Source: Sinohyriopsis cumingii (lineage: Eukaryota > Mollusca > Bivalvia > Unionida > Unionidae). From it: a stretch of DNA of 64,000 nt. Every line of letters starts with the position of its first letter. The stretch's first letter is position 1. The notes beneath the pieces were generated by a model that was not told the DNA's origin, made no database searches, and was given only the letters and a program-made list of their open reading frames with translations. Position numbers and translations under genes: made by a program. Shown in pieces: positions 34,401 through 44,459 of the stretch. The stretch covers positions 126,851,928 to 126,915,927 of the forward strand of contig CM068838.1 of NCBI GenBank assembly GCA_028554795.2, given 5' to 3'.

Positions 34401-34677
34401 TGGCTGGGGTTATTCTGTCCACATAACGTGAAGTTATCCTGTCCGTATAACAGGTGTGAAACTATCCCATCCACAATACAGGTATGAAGTTACCATGTCT
34501 ACATAACAGATACAAAGTAAATGTGGAATTTCATTTCAGTAGGATGTGAAAACAAAGAAAGAATCCAAAATGCATTATTCCAGCTCTCTAAGAAACCGCC
34601 GTGGATCTTCACTTCCACGCAATCGAAGACTAGCAAATATAATTGGAGCGACGACCCAACAACCATGTCCGTCTTAA
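9006..34677 (+). CDS. Receptor-like gene: signal peptide-CUB-LDLa-transmembrane protein (exon-joined model)
   Basis: The gene is assembled from exons 9006-9084, 20290-20550, 31205-31345, 33388-33629 and a terminal exon 34543-34677, all with AG/GT borders and matching phases. This model gives 285 residues: signal peptide (1-25), one CUB domain (about 33-159, cysteines 33, 63, 92, 120), one LDLa repeat (163-200, six cysteines), a transmembrane helix (about 203-231) and a basic cytoplasmic tail. The order resembles vertebrate LDLRAD2 and, with fewer CUBs, NETO and LEV-10 proteins that act as auxiliary or clustering factors for receptors at the cell surface. Ligand and partner are unknown. Introns are about 11.2, 10.7, 2.0 and 0.9 kb. 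Exons 1-4 are secure; the tail is not (see entries at 34113, 34543 and 38790). Confidence 0.8.
9446..10290 (-). pseudogene. LINE relic with (TTA)n tail, minus strand
   Basis: Read on the minus strand, the region 10290-10100 gives an RT-like stretch with FFVNDQPQ and LYTDDVT, where the catalytic YADD is altered to YTDD, followed by about 600 bp of frame-broken sequence. It ends in a 50-bp (TTA)n tract at 9446-9498, the kind of simple tail many CR1-like LINEs carry. Heavily decayed and 5'-truncated. The clade is uncertain. Confidence 0.6.
11560..11826. repeat. ~63-bp minisatellite, four units
   Basis: Four tandem copies of a unit running 'cattgctgtggactgcttt', then 'gacattttg', then 'gaataaagtag'. 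The later units are more diverged. It lies in intron 1. Confidence 0.85.
12675..12835. mobile_element. hAT-like MITE (~161 bp)
   Basis: The ends are CAGTGTATCCC and, inverted, CAGTGTTTCCC: short terminal inverted repeats of hAT type. The interior repeats 'tgggggtca' several times. A clean 8-bp target duplication is not visible. No coding capacity. Confidence 0.55.
16930..17180. repeat. ~43-bp degenerate tandem repeat
   Basis: Five or six degenerate copies of a unit such as 'gttattggcgactgatccg' followed by 'attactatagtataaacat'. It lies in intron 1. Confidence 0.75.
17736..19765. repeat. ~55-bp degenerate satellite-like array (2 kb)
   Basis: Some thirty degenerate tandem copies with the consensus blocks 'catttttccacacaaacat', 'taatgactattttaccgtg' and 'tgttcttta'. 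Units vary in length by several bases and many are strongly diverged, so the array is old. Many short reading frames inside are by-products of the repeat. Confidence 0.9.
20290..20550 (+). CDS. Exon 2: first half of the CUB domain
   Basis: The acceptor TATTTTCAG ends at 20289 and the donor G|GTAAGA follows 20550. Length is 261 nt, phase 1 to phase 1. It encodes residues 27-114, with cysteines 33, 63 and 92 and the motifs IIKFEDFDVRG and GDFVEFFDGSS, typical of the central strands and calcium-coordinating acidic residues of CUB domains. The exon is noticeably richer in G+C than its surroundings. The fourth CUB cysteine is missing here and is supplied by exon 3. Confidence 0.88.
20612..20772 (-). 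repeat. SINE family 1, 3' body fragment
   Basis: This matches the 3' body of the SINE copies at 40853, 49426 and 53176: 'ctttaacaa', 'gatgtcttcagtgt', 'cactggggcatcatgc' and 'cagacatgtggcat' blocks in order. It adjoins (GT)n at 20617-20632, which in this family is the SINE's own (CA)n tail read from the other strand. The tRNA-like head is missing. Confidence 0.75.
22140..22885 (+). pseudogene. RTE-like LINE 3' part with (GAT)n tail
   Basis: The + strand encodes, in broken frames, the C-terminal region of a non-LTR reverse transcriptase: a GCLLSPTLFNTFLERITED-like stretch, then GGRTVTNLRFEDDTDDLAGD, where the catalytic (F/Y)ADD reads FEDD. Downstream come VKWYGHVSRS and an EWTGM-like block typical of the C-terminus of endonuclease-RT proteins. 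The reading ends in a (GAT)n/(GGT)n microsatellite at 22809-22880, the expected simple-repeat tail. Inactive and 5'-truncated. RTE is my best guess for the clade. Confidence 0.75.
23290..24003. repeat. 34-bp minisatellite, main part
   Basis: About twenty copies of a 34-bp unit: 'gtcgcaaggggaatgtggca' followed by 'tagctacttagact'. The array resumes at 24712-24820 after an inserted element. Confidence 0.92.
24034..24704. mobile_element. Non-autonomous DNA transposon with ~160-bp TIRs
   Basis: The first ~160 bp and the inverted last ~160 bp can be aligned, though diverged. Shared blocks include 'tctttaatgtgacaa' / 'gtttaatgtgataac', 'cagaacttagtca' / 'cagaactaagtca', 'gatttataatttt' / 'gatttataatttc' and 'taaatgcttaacgaa' / 'taatgcttaacgaac'. 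The outer ends are C-rich / G-rich (24034-24037, 24695-24704). The element sits inside the 34-bp minisatellite. No transposase is present, and a target duplication cannot be fixed. Superfamily unknown. Confidence 0.72.
24712..24820. repeat. 34-bp minisatellite, continuation
   Basis: Three more diverged units of the 34-bp minisatellite ('tagctgcttagact', 'taactacttagacc'), displaced from the main array by the inserted element. Confidence 0.8.
25673..25759. repeat. (TATG)n(TG)n microsatellite
   Basis: A compound microsatellite with about ten TATG repeats and then about eighteen TG repeats. Confidence 0.97.
26118..26363 (+). repeat. Left terminal inverted repeat of the Polinton-related element
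   Basis: Alignable over its full ~246 bp to the reverse complement of 30853-31098, with scattered substitutions. Its inner end (about 26345-26363, 'caccctctctgctgct') is itself the inverted copy of its outer end, so the TIR is a self-bounded unit. Confidence 0.88.
26526..27064 (-). pseudogene. Fibre-like ORF of the Polinton-related element
   Basis: The ATG at 27064 opens 97 codons with the stretch DIDLSNYATKDELANIMNLS, of the kind seen in trimeric coiled-coil fibre or attachment proteins of viruses and phages. The frame stops after SSISIASIRN. A shifted frame continues with SDGKISDFEFTEMIKIYKE, an EF-like helical end. A middle segment seems deleted relative to related proteins: the fragment at 60793-60925 looks like such a middle. 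A role in attachment is inference only. Confidence 0.5.
27100..27412 (-). pseudogene. Adenain-like cysteine protease, decayed
   Basis: Read on the minus strand: NIRGV (27405-27387), a frameshift, CIINLDNSTG, the catalytic-His block VTHWV (about 27314-27325), then a YGLAPPKEF block typical of the Polinton/adenovirus maturation protease (clan CE, C5-like). At the place where the nucleophile Cys is expected the codon reads Tyr (27167-27169), in a frame different from the His block, and a stop interrupts the region. This protease normally matures capsid proteins. The order His, acidic region, then Cys agrees with the family. The copy is inactive. Confidence 0.72.
27413..27901 (-). pseudogene. Hydrophobic/basic pX-like ORF
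   Basis: An open frame of 162 codons. It is basic in the N-terminal half and then has a GG-plus-hydrophobic block (GGIFPHFAAIPALTSAAATA, about residues 74-93) and an alanine-rich helix, followed by a basic tail (IKKTRSGSK). This layout recalls the small core/minor capsid protein of adenoviruses and the equivalent ORFs in Polintons. It is the only long uninterrupted frame in the element. The first residues may be read-through, so the true start is uncertain. Function is inferred from layout and neighbours. Confidence 0.55.
27943..29227 (-). pseudogene. Capsid-like ORF, broken
   Basis: Starts MFKRISDPAFDMDAP at 29227 and ends GRMRVADAPVENM-stop at 27943. About 428 codons long, interrupted by at least one frameshift (near 28855) and several stops. 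Recognisable pieces are DARQPDQRGRIELQIQDTSR, a mid part with RNAANTGDVDSQPVMISINA and a later APRHIFVVFQNTE. Similar ORFs recur in small Polinton-like elements of invertebrates next to the protease and pX-like genes, the position of a capsid gene. No jelly-roll can be demonstrated by eye, so capsid identity (major or penton) is inference. Confidence 0.5.
29240..29686 (-). pseudogene. Basic amphipathic ORF of the Polinton-related element
   Basis: 149 codons from MIVHNAQRGPVMVR to GLRVRR-stop with two in-frame stop codons and no frameshift. Helical, basic central part (AFSAIKDRLARLIRRK). The stop codon lies 12 bp before the ATG of the capsid-like ORF. No homology that I can name with certainty; possibly a minor virion protein. 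Confidence 0.5.
29707..30811 (-). pseudogene. Charged helical ORF, first gene of the Polinton-related element
   Basis: Starts MASATESYTARLARERLEAI at 30811, only about 40 bp inside the right TIR, and ends IVDDYHSD-stop at 29707. It is a largely alpha-helical, highly charged protein of about 365 codons, broken by several stops and indels (near 30660, 30540, 30450, 30370, 30100 and 30050). An AKYHDFIDKVNDYIKK-like segment precedes a KKKDPYLRELDKCGN segment. It belongs to a recurring ORF of Polinton-like elements whose function I do not know. Position suggests transcription from the right TIR. Confidence 0.5.
30853..31098 (-). repeat. Right terminal inverted repeat of the Polinton-related element
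   Basis: Reverse-complement partner of 26118-26363. Its inner end begins 'gcagcagagagtgtgcggcc', again the inverted copy of its outer end. It ends 106 bp before the CUB exon at 31205. Confidence 0.88.
31205..31345 (+). CDS. Exon 3: second half of the CUB domain
   Basis: The acceptor TTTTGTTTCAG ends at 31204 and the donor G|GTGGGT follows 31345. Length is 141 nt, phase 1 to 1. It encodes residues 114-161: LPRRLCQWPEQRIFLSSSRH, then IIRFISDTD and GFRLLITAF. This carries the fourth CUB cysteine (120) and the closing strands with the S-D-x-D and G-F-x-L-x-x-x-A-F pattern typical of CUB C-termini. The upstream read-through frame is intron. The phase match with exons 2 and 4 makes the assignment firm. 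Confidence 0.88.
31441..31491. repeat. (GA)n microsatellite
   Basis: About 50 bp of GA repeats with one interruption. Confidence 0.97.
31825..32790 (-). pseudogene. mariner-like transposase relic
   Basis: The minus strand encodes, in several frames, most of a mariner-type transposase. An N-terminal part has DKPKSRTTCCSEE (about 32720-32680). A helix-turn-helix region reads IENNICIVTGINRSALFNIM then NHLKLRKVCA (about 32580-32490). The catalytic core shows a VPHDKS block (second Asp region, about 32150) and a PRPPCSSDISPN block (third Asp region, about 32070-32030). The first catalytic Asp block is not recognisable. Many frameshifts and stops; inactive. TIRs were not identified. It lies in intron 3 of the receptor-like gene, in antisense orientation. 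Confidence 0.78.
33388..33629 (+). CDS. Exon 4: LDLa repeat and transmembrane helix
   Basis: The acceptor TTCATTACAG ends at 33387 and the donor AAG|GTAAGT follows 33629. Length is 242 nt, starting in phase 1 and ending in phase 0. It encodes residues 161-241: a complete LDL-receptor class A repeat with six cysteines (163, 170, 176, 183, 189, 200) and the calcium-binding acidic cluster CPDESDE. Next is a hydrophobic helix (203-231: GIAVGCGILLILIIVAIVIG) with a stop-transfer sequence QRKKRAR. One exon therefore joins the last extracellular module to the membrane anchor, fixing the topology as N-outside. Confidence 0.92.
34113..34141 (+). CDS. Candidate 29-nt micro-exon (alternative tail)
   Basis: AATATGCAG precedes 34113 and GTAATT follows 34141. 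Read in phase 0 it gives LSPAECVDP and leaves phase 2, which matches a possible acceptor at 38790. No other evidence supports it; splice-like flanks of this quality occur by chance. Confidence 0.25.
34383..34512. repeat. ~31-bp tandem repeat in intron 4
   Basis: Four degenerate copies of 'attctgtccacataaca' plus a variable part, ending just before the candidate terminal exon. Confidence 0.75.
34543..34677 (+). CDS. Candidate terminal exon: cytoplasmic tail
   Basis: After TTTCATTTCAGTAG the phase-0 frame continues from exon 4 as DVKTKKESKMHYSSSLRNRR through GSSLPRNRRLANIIG to a TAA at 34675: 44 residues, strongly basic and serine-rich, suitable for a cytoplasmic tail. The acceptor is a CAG-TAG tandem. 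Use of the first AG would put a TAG stop directly after the stop-transfer sequence; use of the second gives this tail. A second open frame (phase 1) crosses the same DNA but does not fit exon 4. No polyadenylation hexamer is near, the first AATAAA being around 35688. Confidence 0.45.
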   Translation, partial: DVKTKKESKMHYSSSLRNRRGSSLPRNRRLANIIGATTQQPCPS

Positions 34678-34818
34678 ACTGGGTCAAACGTTGCTTTCAC
34701 GGAATCAGCCATCATATATTTATTACCGAAGCAGTATTTCCGAATCATTCTCCCATCAACCCGCCCCAACACAACTCTGATCAGCTGAAATGCTATAAAA
34801 CGATGAAAACCATGAAAT

Positions 34819-35184
34819 GTGTGCTGTACAGTCTTTAGAGCATTCAATGTACAATGTGTGTTGTACAATCGTAAGAGCACTCAATGTGTAATGCGTGTTG
34901 TACAATCTTTAGAGCATTCAATGTGCAATGTGTATTGTACAATCTTTAGAGTATTCAATGCGCAATGTGTGCTGTACAGTCTTTAGAGCATTCAGTGTGC
35001 AATGTGTGTTTTACAATCTTTAGGGCATTCAGTGTGCAATATGTACTGTACAGTCTTTAGTGCATTCAACGTGCAATGTGTGTTGTACAATCGTAAGAGC
35101 ACTCGATGTGTAATGCGTGTTGTACAATCTTTAGAGCATTCAATGTGCAATGTGTATTGTACAATCGTAAGAGCATTAAATGTA
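34819..35184. repeat. 37-bp minisatellite, ten units
   Basis: Tandem 37-bp units 'gtgtgctgtacagtcttta' + 'gagcattcaatgtacaat' with two alternating variants (a 'cagtcttta' and a 'caatcgtaa' type). They could lie in the 3' UTR of the receptor-like gene if the terminal exon at 34543 is used. Confidence 0.92.
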
Positions 35185-35492
35185 TAAATACATATATAAC
35201 CTTATATTAGTGCTCATTTTAAAGAAATGAGTCGAGTAATCCGTGCAAGCATTGTGTACCAAAAGAGGGAAAATTGTCTACGAGTTACAATTGCAATAAG
35301 CACAAATGCAAGTTCATATTTTTGGCAATGAGGACAATTTTTATATTTTTGACCAAACTGCAGAATCGTTTAGTAAAATGACCTTGAAATACACTCCTTT
35401 GTCTCATTCAGTGCACCTTTCCGTTAAATGACCCTAGGACGTTATTTGTGGTATCAGTCATTCTCATCACACGTGTTACATATATAGAGGAT

Positions 35493-35632
35493 CTCAAATG
35501 GGGAATGATTTAATACCGAATTTATGAAACTCGTTGAATAATGTAAAACCTTTCGCTCACATATGCTGGCAAAAGCTGGACGTTATTCAACGAGATTCAT
35601 AAATTTAATATTAAATCATTACCAATTTCAAA
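35493..35632. mobile_element. Foldback hairpin (MITE-like)
   Basis: Two ~50-bp arms, from about 35493-35545 and inverted 35580-35632, share 'aatgatttaat' and 'tttatgaa' and 'ctcgttgaataa' blocks. A ~35-bp loop lies between them. It has the form of a small foldback element; no target duplication is clear. Confidence 0.6.
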
Positions 35633-36651
35633 TTATTTTTATCATATAGGTTTATTCTAATGGAAATTGTTTAGAGAGAAAGAATAAATATTTTCTTTCA
35701 CACTGGTTCAGACGATGCACCCCTCATATACTGCTCTTAAAGAAATAATCCCATACCTTATAAGAATTAATAATGCGCAGTTCTATAACCAGTAACATTT
35801 AAAAGTTGAATTTATTTTTACAAGTTATGACTCAAAAATCATCTGTCCTTTCATATTAATAAACCAGCTGAGTCATATAGCATTATGAGATAGAATGGAA
35901 ATTAACGTGTGAAAAGTGAATGATCACTATAGGGAACTACATCAAATCTATATACGACAAGAAAGTTTGCATAGAGTAAGAAGAAACTAGAACCATTCTG
36001 ATCATTTACTATGTGCATCAGTATATTTATATGAAAACACAAAGTAATGTAATCTCTGTACATATCATGTTATGACCACAAAAGGATTTCCTTTCAGAAG
36101 CGAACTCATTTATTTTCTTTTAGCAGCGTAGTCCTTGTAAAACACTCATAATACTGGTCTACAGCCAAAATGCTTCCGAAAACTATGTAGTCAAACTTTA
36201 CTAATTATGGGTCTTTGAGAACGAAAATGATGCTTTTAATTGTTGATTGGCTCTAGTTTAAAAGATATAATATTGTGTCGCTATATACGACCCTTGATTT
36301 GGTAATGGCGGAGGGTAAGTGAGTTATAAAGACACGGGATCTCAATTTAAACCAGAAATACATCTTTGACTGGATCAATGAATAAATCTATAACTAGATT
36401 TGGCCAGTATTGCTGTTTATGCAAAACAATGAATGATGCAATCTGAAGCTGGTATTGCGTCATACACGATATGAATTGCGTCATGTTATTCCTAGAAGTC
36501 TTGGATGATGCAATCATAACTAAGCTTACATGACTCTGCTGAACAAATTGCCCTATATCAGCTCTAGAAATCATACAGTTTCGTGCACTCTTATTTGTCA
36601 GTGTTTGATTTTGCAATGAGACACGTTTCTCTTTAGCCAAAGTGATCAGAG
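35633..36651. other. Non-coding stretch before the CFLC-type relic
   Basis: AT-rich. One splice-like segment at 36122-36181 (after TTTTAGCAG) reads open for 20 codons and is noted only as a curiosity. Nothing else recognised. Confidence 0.35.
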
Positions 36652-38278
36652 ATGACTCGTACTTGTGTGAACAATGAAGATAACTTCTGCTATGTTTGTG
36701 GTGAAGTGACTTTTCATCACAAAAGCGCAGCATAACCACTGTAGCTAAGAAAGCCTATCACTTTTATTTCGGCTGCAAAATTGGAGATCTGGACAAGAGG
36801 TGGGGCCCACACATATGCTGGAACACTTGTGCAATAAACAGTCGCCAGTGGTTAACAGGAAAAATAAATCTATGCCTTTTGCAGTGCCAATGATTTGGAG
36901 AGAGCCAATGTATCATATAAGCAAACGTTACTTTTGCAATGGAATGGTGTTTCAAAGAAGGAAAAGTTGACTGTGCACTATCCAAACATTCCATCAGCAA
37001 TATGTCCAGTACCCCACGGAGAAGGACTACCGGTTCCTGATGCACCAAAATCATTCTCAATTGAGTCAGACGAGGAGGAGGAAGAGGATAACACTTCTAG
37101 TCCTGAACCATCAATGTCACATGACCCATATTTTCTCCCCTCCTCCTCCTCTGAACAAAGCCTCGTAACACAAGGTGACCTGAATAACCTTGTCAGGGAT
37201 TTGGAACTATCCAAGAGTAACACAGAGCTGTTGGGCTCTAGACTACAACAGTGGAATCTCCTGGCAGGTGATGTTAGTGTTTCCATGTTCCGTAACCGTC
37301 AAAAGGATATTGTCCCATTCTTATTCATGGAAGGTGATCCTGTAGCCTGCAACAACATCAATGGTGTGATTGCAGCCCTCAGCATCGTTAATGATCCAGG
37401 TGAGTGGAGACTGTTCGTTGATTAATCGAAGACGCGTCTTAAATCTGCTTTGCTGCATAATGACAATGTTTTGCTATCAATTCCAGTTGGTCATGCTGTC
37501 CATATGAAGGAAACCTATGAAAACATGAAACAACTTTTGAGGTGCATAAATATGACCAACATCAGTGGCAGCTTTGTGGCGATTTGAAAGGTTTTGCTCA
37601 CTTGCTTGGTCTGCAGACTGGATACACAAAGTACTGCTGCTTTCTCTGCGAATGGGATAGTCGTGCGCGAGATTCCCACTGCATCAAGAGAATAGAGACT
37701 GGCCACTCTGACAGTCATTGGAGCCTGGGAGGACACGTGTTCAGCATCCACGACTTGTTGAATCAAGATAGTGTTACAATCCTTGCACGTCAAACTGGGT
37801 CTGATGAAGAACTTTGTCATGGCCATTGACAAAACGCAAGCAGCAAGGTTAAGTGAAGCTAAGGTAAAGGAAGGTCTTTGTTGGTCTTAAGTTTCGTGAA
37901 CATCTTCAAGATGATGCATTTAATAGTGCACTGAGTGGCAAGGAAAATACTCCATGGAAAGCCTTCCAGTTAGTGGCAACAGATATTATCAGAACCAACA
38001 AGGCGGACAATTACAGGGAATTGGTGGAAAAACTTCTCAGGGCATACAAAAGAAATGGTTGCAACATGTCACTAACGATACATTTTTGCACTCCCATCTA
38101 GATTTTTTCACCGACCTGCGGAACAGTGAGACACCAGGACATTGAAACAATGAAGAAACGCTATCAGGGCAAATGGAATCCATCAATGCTAGCATACTAT
38201 TGCTGGACCGTCATAAGAGATGCTCCATTTAATGAATACAAGAGACAAACCAAGAAGCACCGAGTAGACAATGAATGA
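36652..38278 (+). pseudogene. Decayed gene of a repeated, zinc-motif, 'CFLC-W-SR' protein family (transposon-like)
   Basis: The frame starts at ATG 36652 (CVNNEDNFCYVCGEVTF, a CxxC knuckle). A broken part follows with YHFYFGCKIGDLDKRWGPHI then CWNTC (second knuckle). The 176-codon open block 36895-37425 contains YPNIPSAICPVPHGEGLPVP and an acidic run. Then VGHAVHMKETYENMKQLL, GYTKYCCFLCEWDSRARD and a C-terminal RYQGKWNPSMLAYYCWTVIR ending at 38278. At least six frameshifts or stops. This family is found in many copies in diverse invertebrate and fish genomes, which suggests a DNA-transposon origin, but I cannot name the superfamily. AATAAA lies about 50 bp after the stop. Confidence 0.72.
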
Positions 38279-38789
38279 GGACTAAACTATGTATTTATAT
38301 ATACATAATAGTTTTATGCCTTTTGTTTCATAATAAATATTATTTATAGAACCATATTGCTGTTTTTTTTTATATAAAGTGTTAACATAAACAGGACAGG
38401 TGAAATATAATCATGTAAAGCAATTATAAACACATGAAAAGACCTAAGTTTACAATTTATGATTAAAATTCTACTATCTACTCATTAAACATAGACTTAA
38501 AATCTAAAAACTTAAATATCTTGGAAACAGTAGCCCATCAGTAGTTTTTAATTGCCACAGTTTAATTCAGCACATCATAATCAATAATAAATAGCACATT
38601 TTACTTCTGAAGTAGACGGCTTCCAAAGAATTGTAGACCAGAGTAATCTGCCATATTGACAGCAGTTCGGAAAGAACAGGGCAATTATTAAATTCGACCG
38701 CTTATTTACATGACACACTTTCTATGTATGAATGCTAACAAAAGAAACTGTGCACGTTTGGTCCCCTTTCTTTACATGCAACGGACCAG
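38279..38789. other. Non-coding stretch
   Basis: AT-rich sequence with an AATAAA near 38331 and a T run at 38362-38370. No gene. Confidence 0.4.
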
Positions 38790-39069
38790 AAGAACGATAG
38801 GCAAAGTGACCAAGTTACAAGAAGAAGCTTATAATGCAAAAAATTCTTTTGTTCCATCGTTATCGAACTTTCAGAGAGCTGTACAAAGCAGGCATGTATG
38901 CGAGTACAAAACTGCTGACCATTCACAGTCCACTGCCCCGGATGTTATCATGAGAACACATGATACGTTTGAGGAGAATGAACACCAGAGGCAACTAGAC
39001 AAAATTCCGAGTACATACTGGGAAATTCGACTGAGTCAGGTGGAGATCACTCCAATAACTGACATCTAA
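38790..39069 (+). CDS. Candidate alternative terminal exon (or orphan ORF)
   Basis: An open frame of about 119 codons begins at ATG 38710. A pyrimidine-rich tract followed by GGACCAG suggests an acceptor before 38790 (phase 2), and a second acceptor-like CTTTCAG ends at 38876 (phase 0). The frame gives a soluble acidic/polar sequence (KVTKLQEEAYNAKNSF, later TFEENEHQRQLDKIP) ending IRLSQVEITPITDI-stop at 39069. G+C is higher than the surroundings, and AATAAA lies at about 39536. It could be the cytoplasmic tail of the receptor-like gene through the micro-exon at 34113 (phase 2) or directly from exon 4 (phase 0). No homology recognised. Confidence 0.35.
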
Positions 39070-39119
39070 CCTAATGCGGAATATTGAGGCAAGTACGTGT
39101 TGCATGCATGTCCTCTTTT

Positions 39120-39159
39120 TCACACACACACACACACACGCACGCACACACACACGTGA

Positions 39160-39245
<86 letters not shown>

Positions 39246-39306
39246 ATGTTACTTCTTTCACGCATAGAATAGCTGAAGAATTTAACATAACATATCCTCT
39301 TTTTCA

Positions 39307-39351
<45 letters not shown>

Positions 39352-39413
39352 TGATGTTACTTCTTTCACGCATGGAATACCTGGATAATTTAAAATAACT
39401 TGCACACAGAGAC

Positions 39414-39444
<31 letters not shown>
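39120..39444. repeat. (CA)n/(TA)n/(GA)n compound microsatellites
   Basis: (CA)n at 39122-39180, (TA)n at 39181-39244, (CA)n at 39309-39350 and (GA)n at 39410-39444. A ~45-bp unit ('ttgatgttacttctttcacgc' core, shortened here) is duplicated at 39243 and 39351, so part of the tract was copied. Apparent ORFs here are repeat artefacts. Confidence 0.95.
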
Positions 39445-39446
<2 letters not shown>

Positions 39447-39869
39447 AGGACAGAGAAAGAGGTCAAGACATTTTTTACAACTTGTATATTTTTCTGATAT
39501 GTGAACGAAGCATATGAAATGCAAAGATCAATAAGAAATAAAAGCAGAACAACATTATACCGTGTAGTACAACGTTTTCATTTACAGGTCAGACAACGAC
39601 AACAAATCCGAATATCGGTGATGGATCCTGTAAAAGCTGTGTAACATCGTTTAAAAGTAGTGAAAGAACCCATTGAAGTTTCCTCTGATGCGTGAATACC
39701 ATCCAGTTTCCTCTGATGCGTGAATACCATCCAGCTTTCTTACTGACACAAAGTCGAAAGTAACAGCGGAGAAGTAGTCCAGAGTTATCTTTATTTATTT
39801 TCAAGGGATATCGGATGCCTCGTGCACTTTTTGTATCAATAAGAAGAATAGTTACGCTATTCTGATGTT

Positions 39870-39870
<1 letters not shown>

Positions 39871-39941
<71 letters not shown>
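39871..39941. repeat. (TG)n(AG)n microsatellite
   Basis: About 20 TG followed by about 15 AG repeats. A short direct duplication ('gtttcctctgatgcgtgaat' core) lies just upstream at 39676-39730. Confidence 0.97.
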
Positions 39942-39943
<2 letters not shown>

Positions 39944-40757
39944 CATAGCGTTATTGACATCAATCTAAAAATGATTATACTTCTTTATTATCAAGCGACT
40001 ACATCTAAATGCCTAAATTTGCTTAAAGGAAAGTTGAAAGTGAAATAATAGTCCTACAATTAGTATATCAATGACACCAGTCTTGTTTTGTCTCTCATCT
40101 ACAAATAGTTTAAAGTTACTGCAAATTCACTTAAATTCGTCACGTAGAAGAAAAATTAAAAGCGAACATTGATGGAACAAAATTCAAGATCTTAAGAAAA
40201 CGGGTGAAAGGCTAAACATTTTAAAAGGTCAGTTTAAATATTTTTTTAATGTTTTTACTTTTATTTTGTTTTTGTTTATTTGTGTCTTGGGGTTTGTACT
40301 TACTGCAAATGTACACAGTTTATGTGTCTAATACAAGCTTACACAACACACAAAAATGTCATTGTACCAATATACACAAAACAAAAAATATAATTGTAGA
40401 GTTCAAAATGTCAGCTCCTTAAATCGTTAGAAGAAACAAGAAAGCAATCTTGCAAGGTTTTCACAAGGTGAAGTTTACATTTCTATTCGTTTGAATGTAA
40501 TTGTCTTCCTGTGTACTGGTGTATTTAAATTTCCATTAATTTCAGTGTAATTGTTTTCCTCTATGTTTTTTTTTGTATATAAATTTCCATTTATTTTTAT
40601 GCGATTGTTTTCCTGTATAATGTTTATTTTGTATTCAATCTATTTGTTCATACGACTTTTTATAGAGTTGATTATAGATTCAAACAAATTTAATTAGTTT
40701 AGTTTATTATAGAATGAATTATTTAATGTTTTTTTCCTACTAATGTCGACTGTAACT
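39942..40757. other. Non-coding stretch
   Basis: AT-rich sequence with repeated 'aaatttccatt' and 'ttgttttcctgt' motifs around 40470-40620, a weak degenerate tandem repeat. No gene. Confidence 0.4.
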
Positions 40758-40855
<98 letters not shown>

Positions 40856-41131
40856 GGCCTTTAACAATTTTTCAGTCATAACGCTACGACGTCTGCAGTG
40901 TGGCAGTTTATAGCGATGTCTAGCACTGGTGCATCATGCCGCAGACATTTAGCATCATGTCCGAGACCAGGCAGACCAGTCCTAACACTGACTTCTTAAT
41001 GTTGAGCGTCTAGCGAGGCAGCTGCTAGTACCATTTGTATAAGTCTTAGGTATGATTTTGTTAACGGTTCGAATCCGCGACCTCCTGCACCCGAAGCGGA
41101 CGCAATAACAACTAGGCCACCGGAGCGGTCA
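40758..41131 (-). mobile_element. SINE family 1, full-length copy with (TG)n(AG)n tail
   Basis: On the minus strand a tRNA-like head ('gctccggtggcctagttg', B box 'ggttcgaatcc') is followed by the family body and then a CT/CA-type simple-repeat tail (40758-40852 on the + strand). tRNA-derived, pol III type. The head reads from 41131 down. Target duplication not clear. Confidence 0.82.
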
Positions 41132-41135
41132 CTTA

Positions 41136-44424
<3,289 letters not shown>

Positions 44425-44457
<33 letters not shown>
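44425..44457. repeat. (CT)n microsatellite
   Basis: About 16 CT repeats. Confidence 0.97.

Positions 44458-44459
<2 letters not shown>

Noticed and set aside
34521-34838. 105-codon plus-strand frame overlapping the candidate tail exon in another phase
   Set aside because: Its phase (1) does not fit the end of exon 4 (0), and no intermediate exon with the needed phase was found.
36122-36181. Sixty-nt splice-flanked segment (phase 0 to 0) reading SPCKTLIILVYSQ, reminiscent of the start of a SEFIR/TIR-like domain
   Set aside because: Too short, with a weak donor and no continuation of the domain. The phase fit with exon 4 and 38877 is probably chance.
36978-37286. 102-codon minus-strand Ser-rich frame
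   Set aside because: Antisense of the acidic linker of the CFLC-type relic.
39071-39466. 131-codon minus-strand frame and matching plus-strand frames
   Set aside because: Made of (CA)n, (TA)n and (GA)n repeats.
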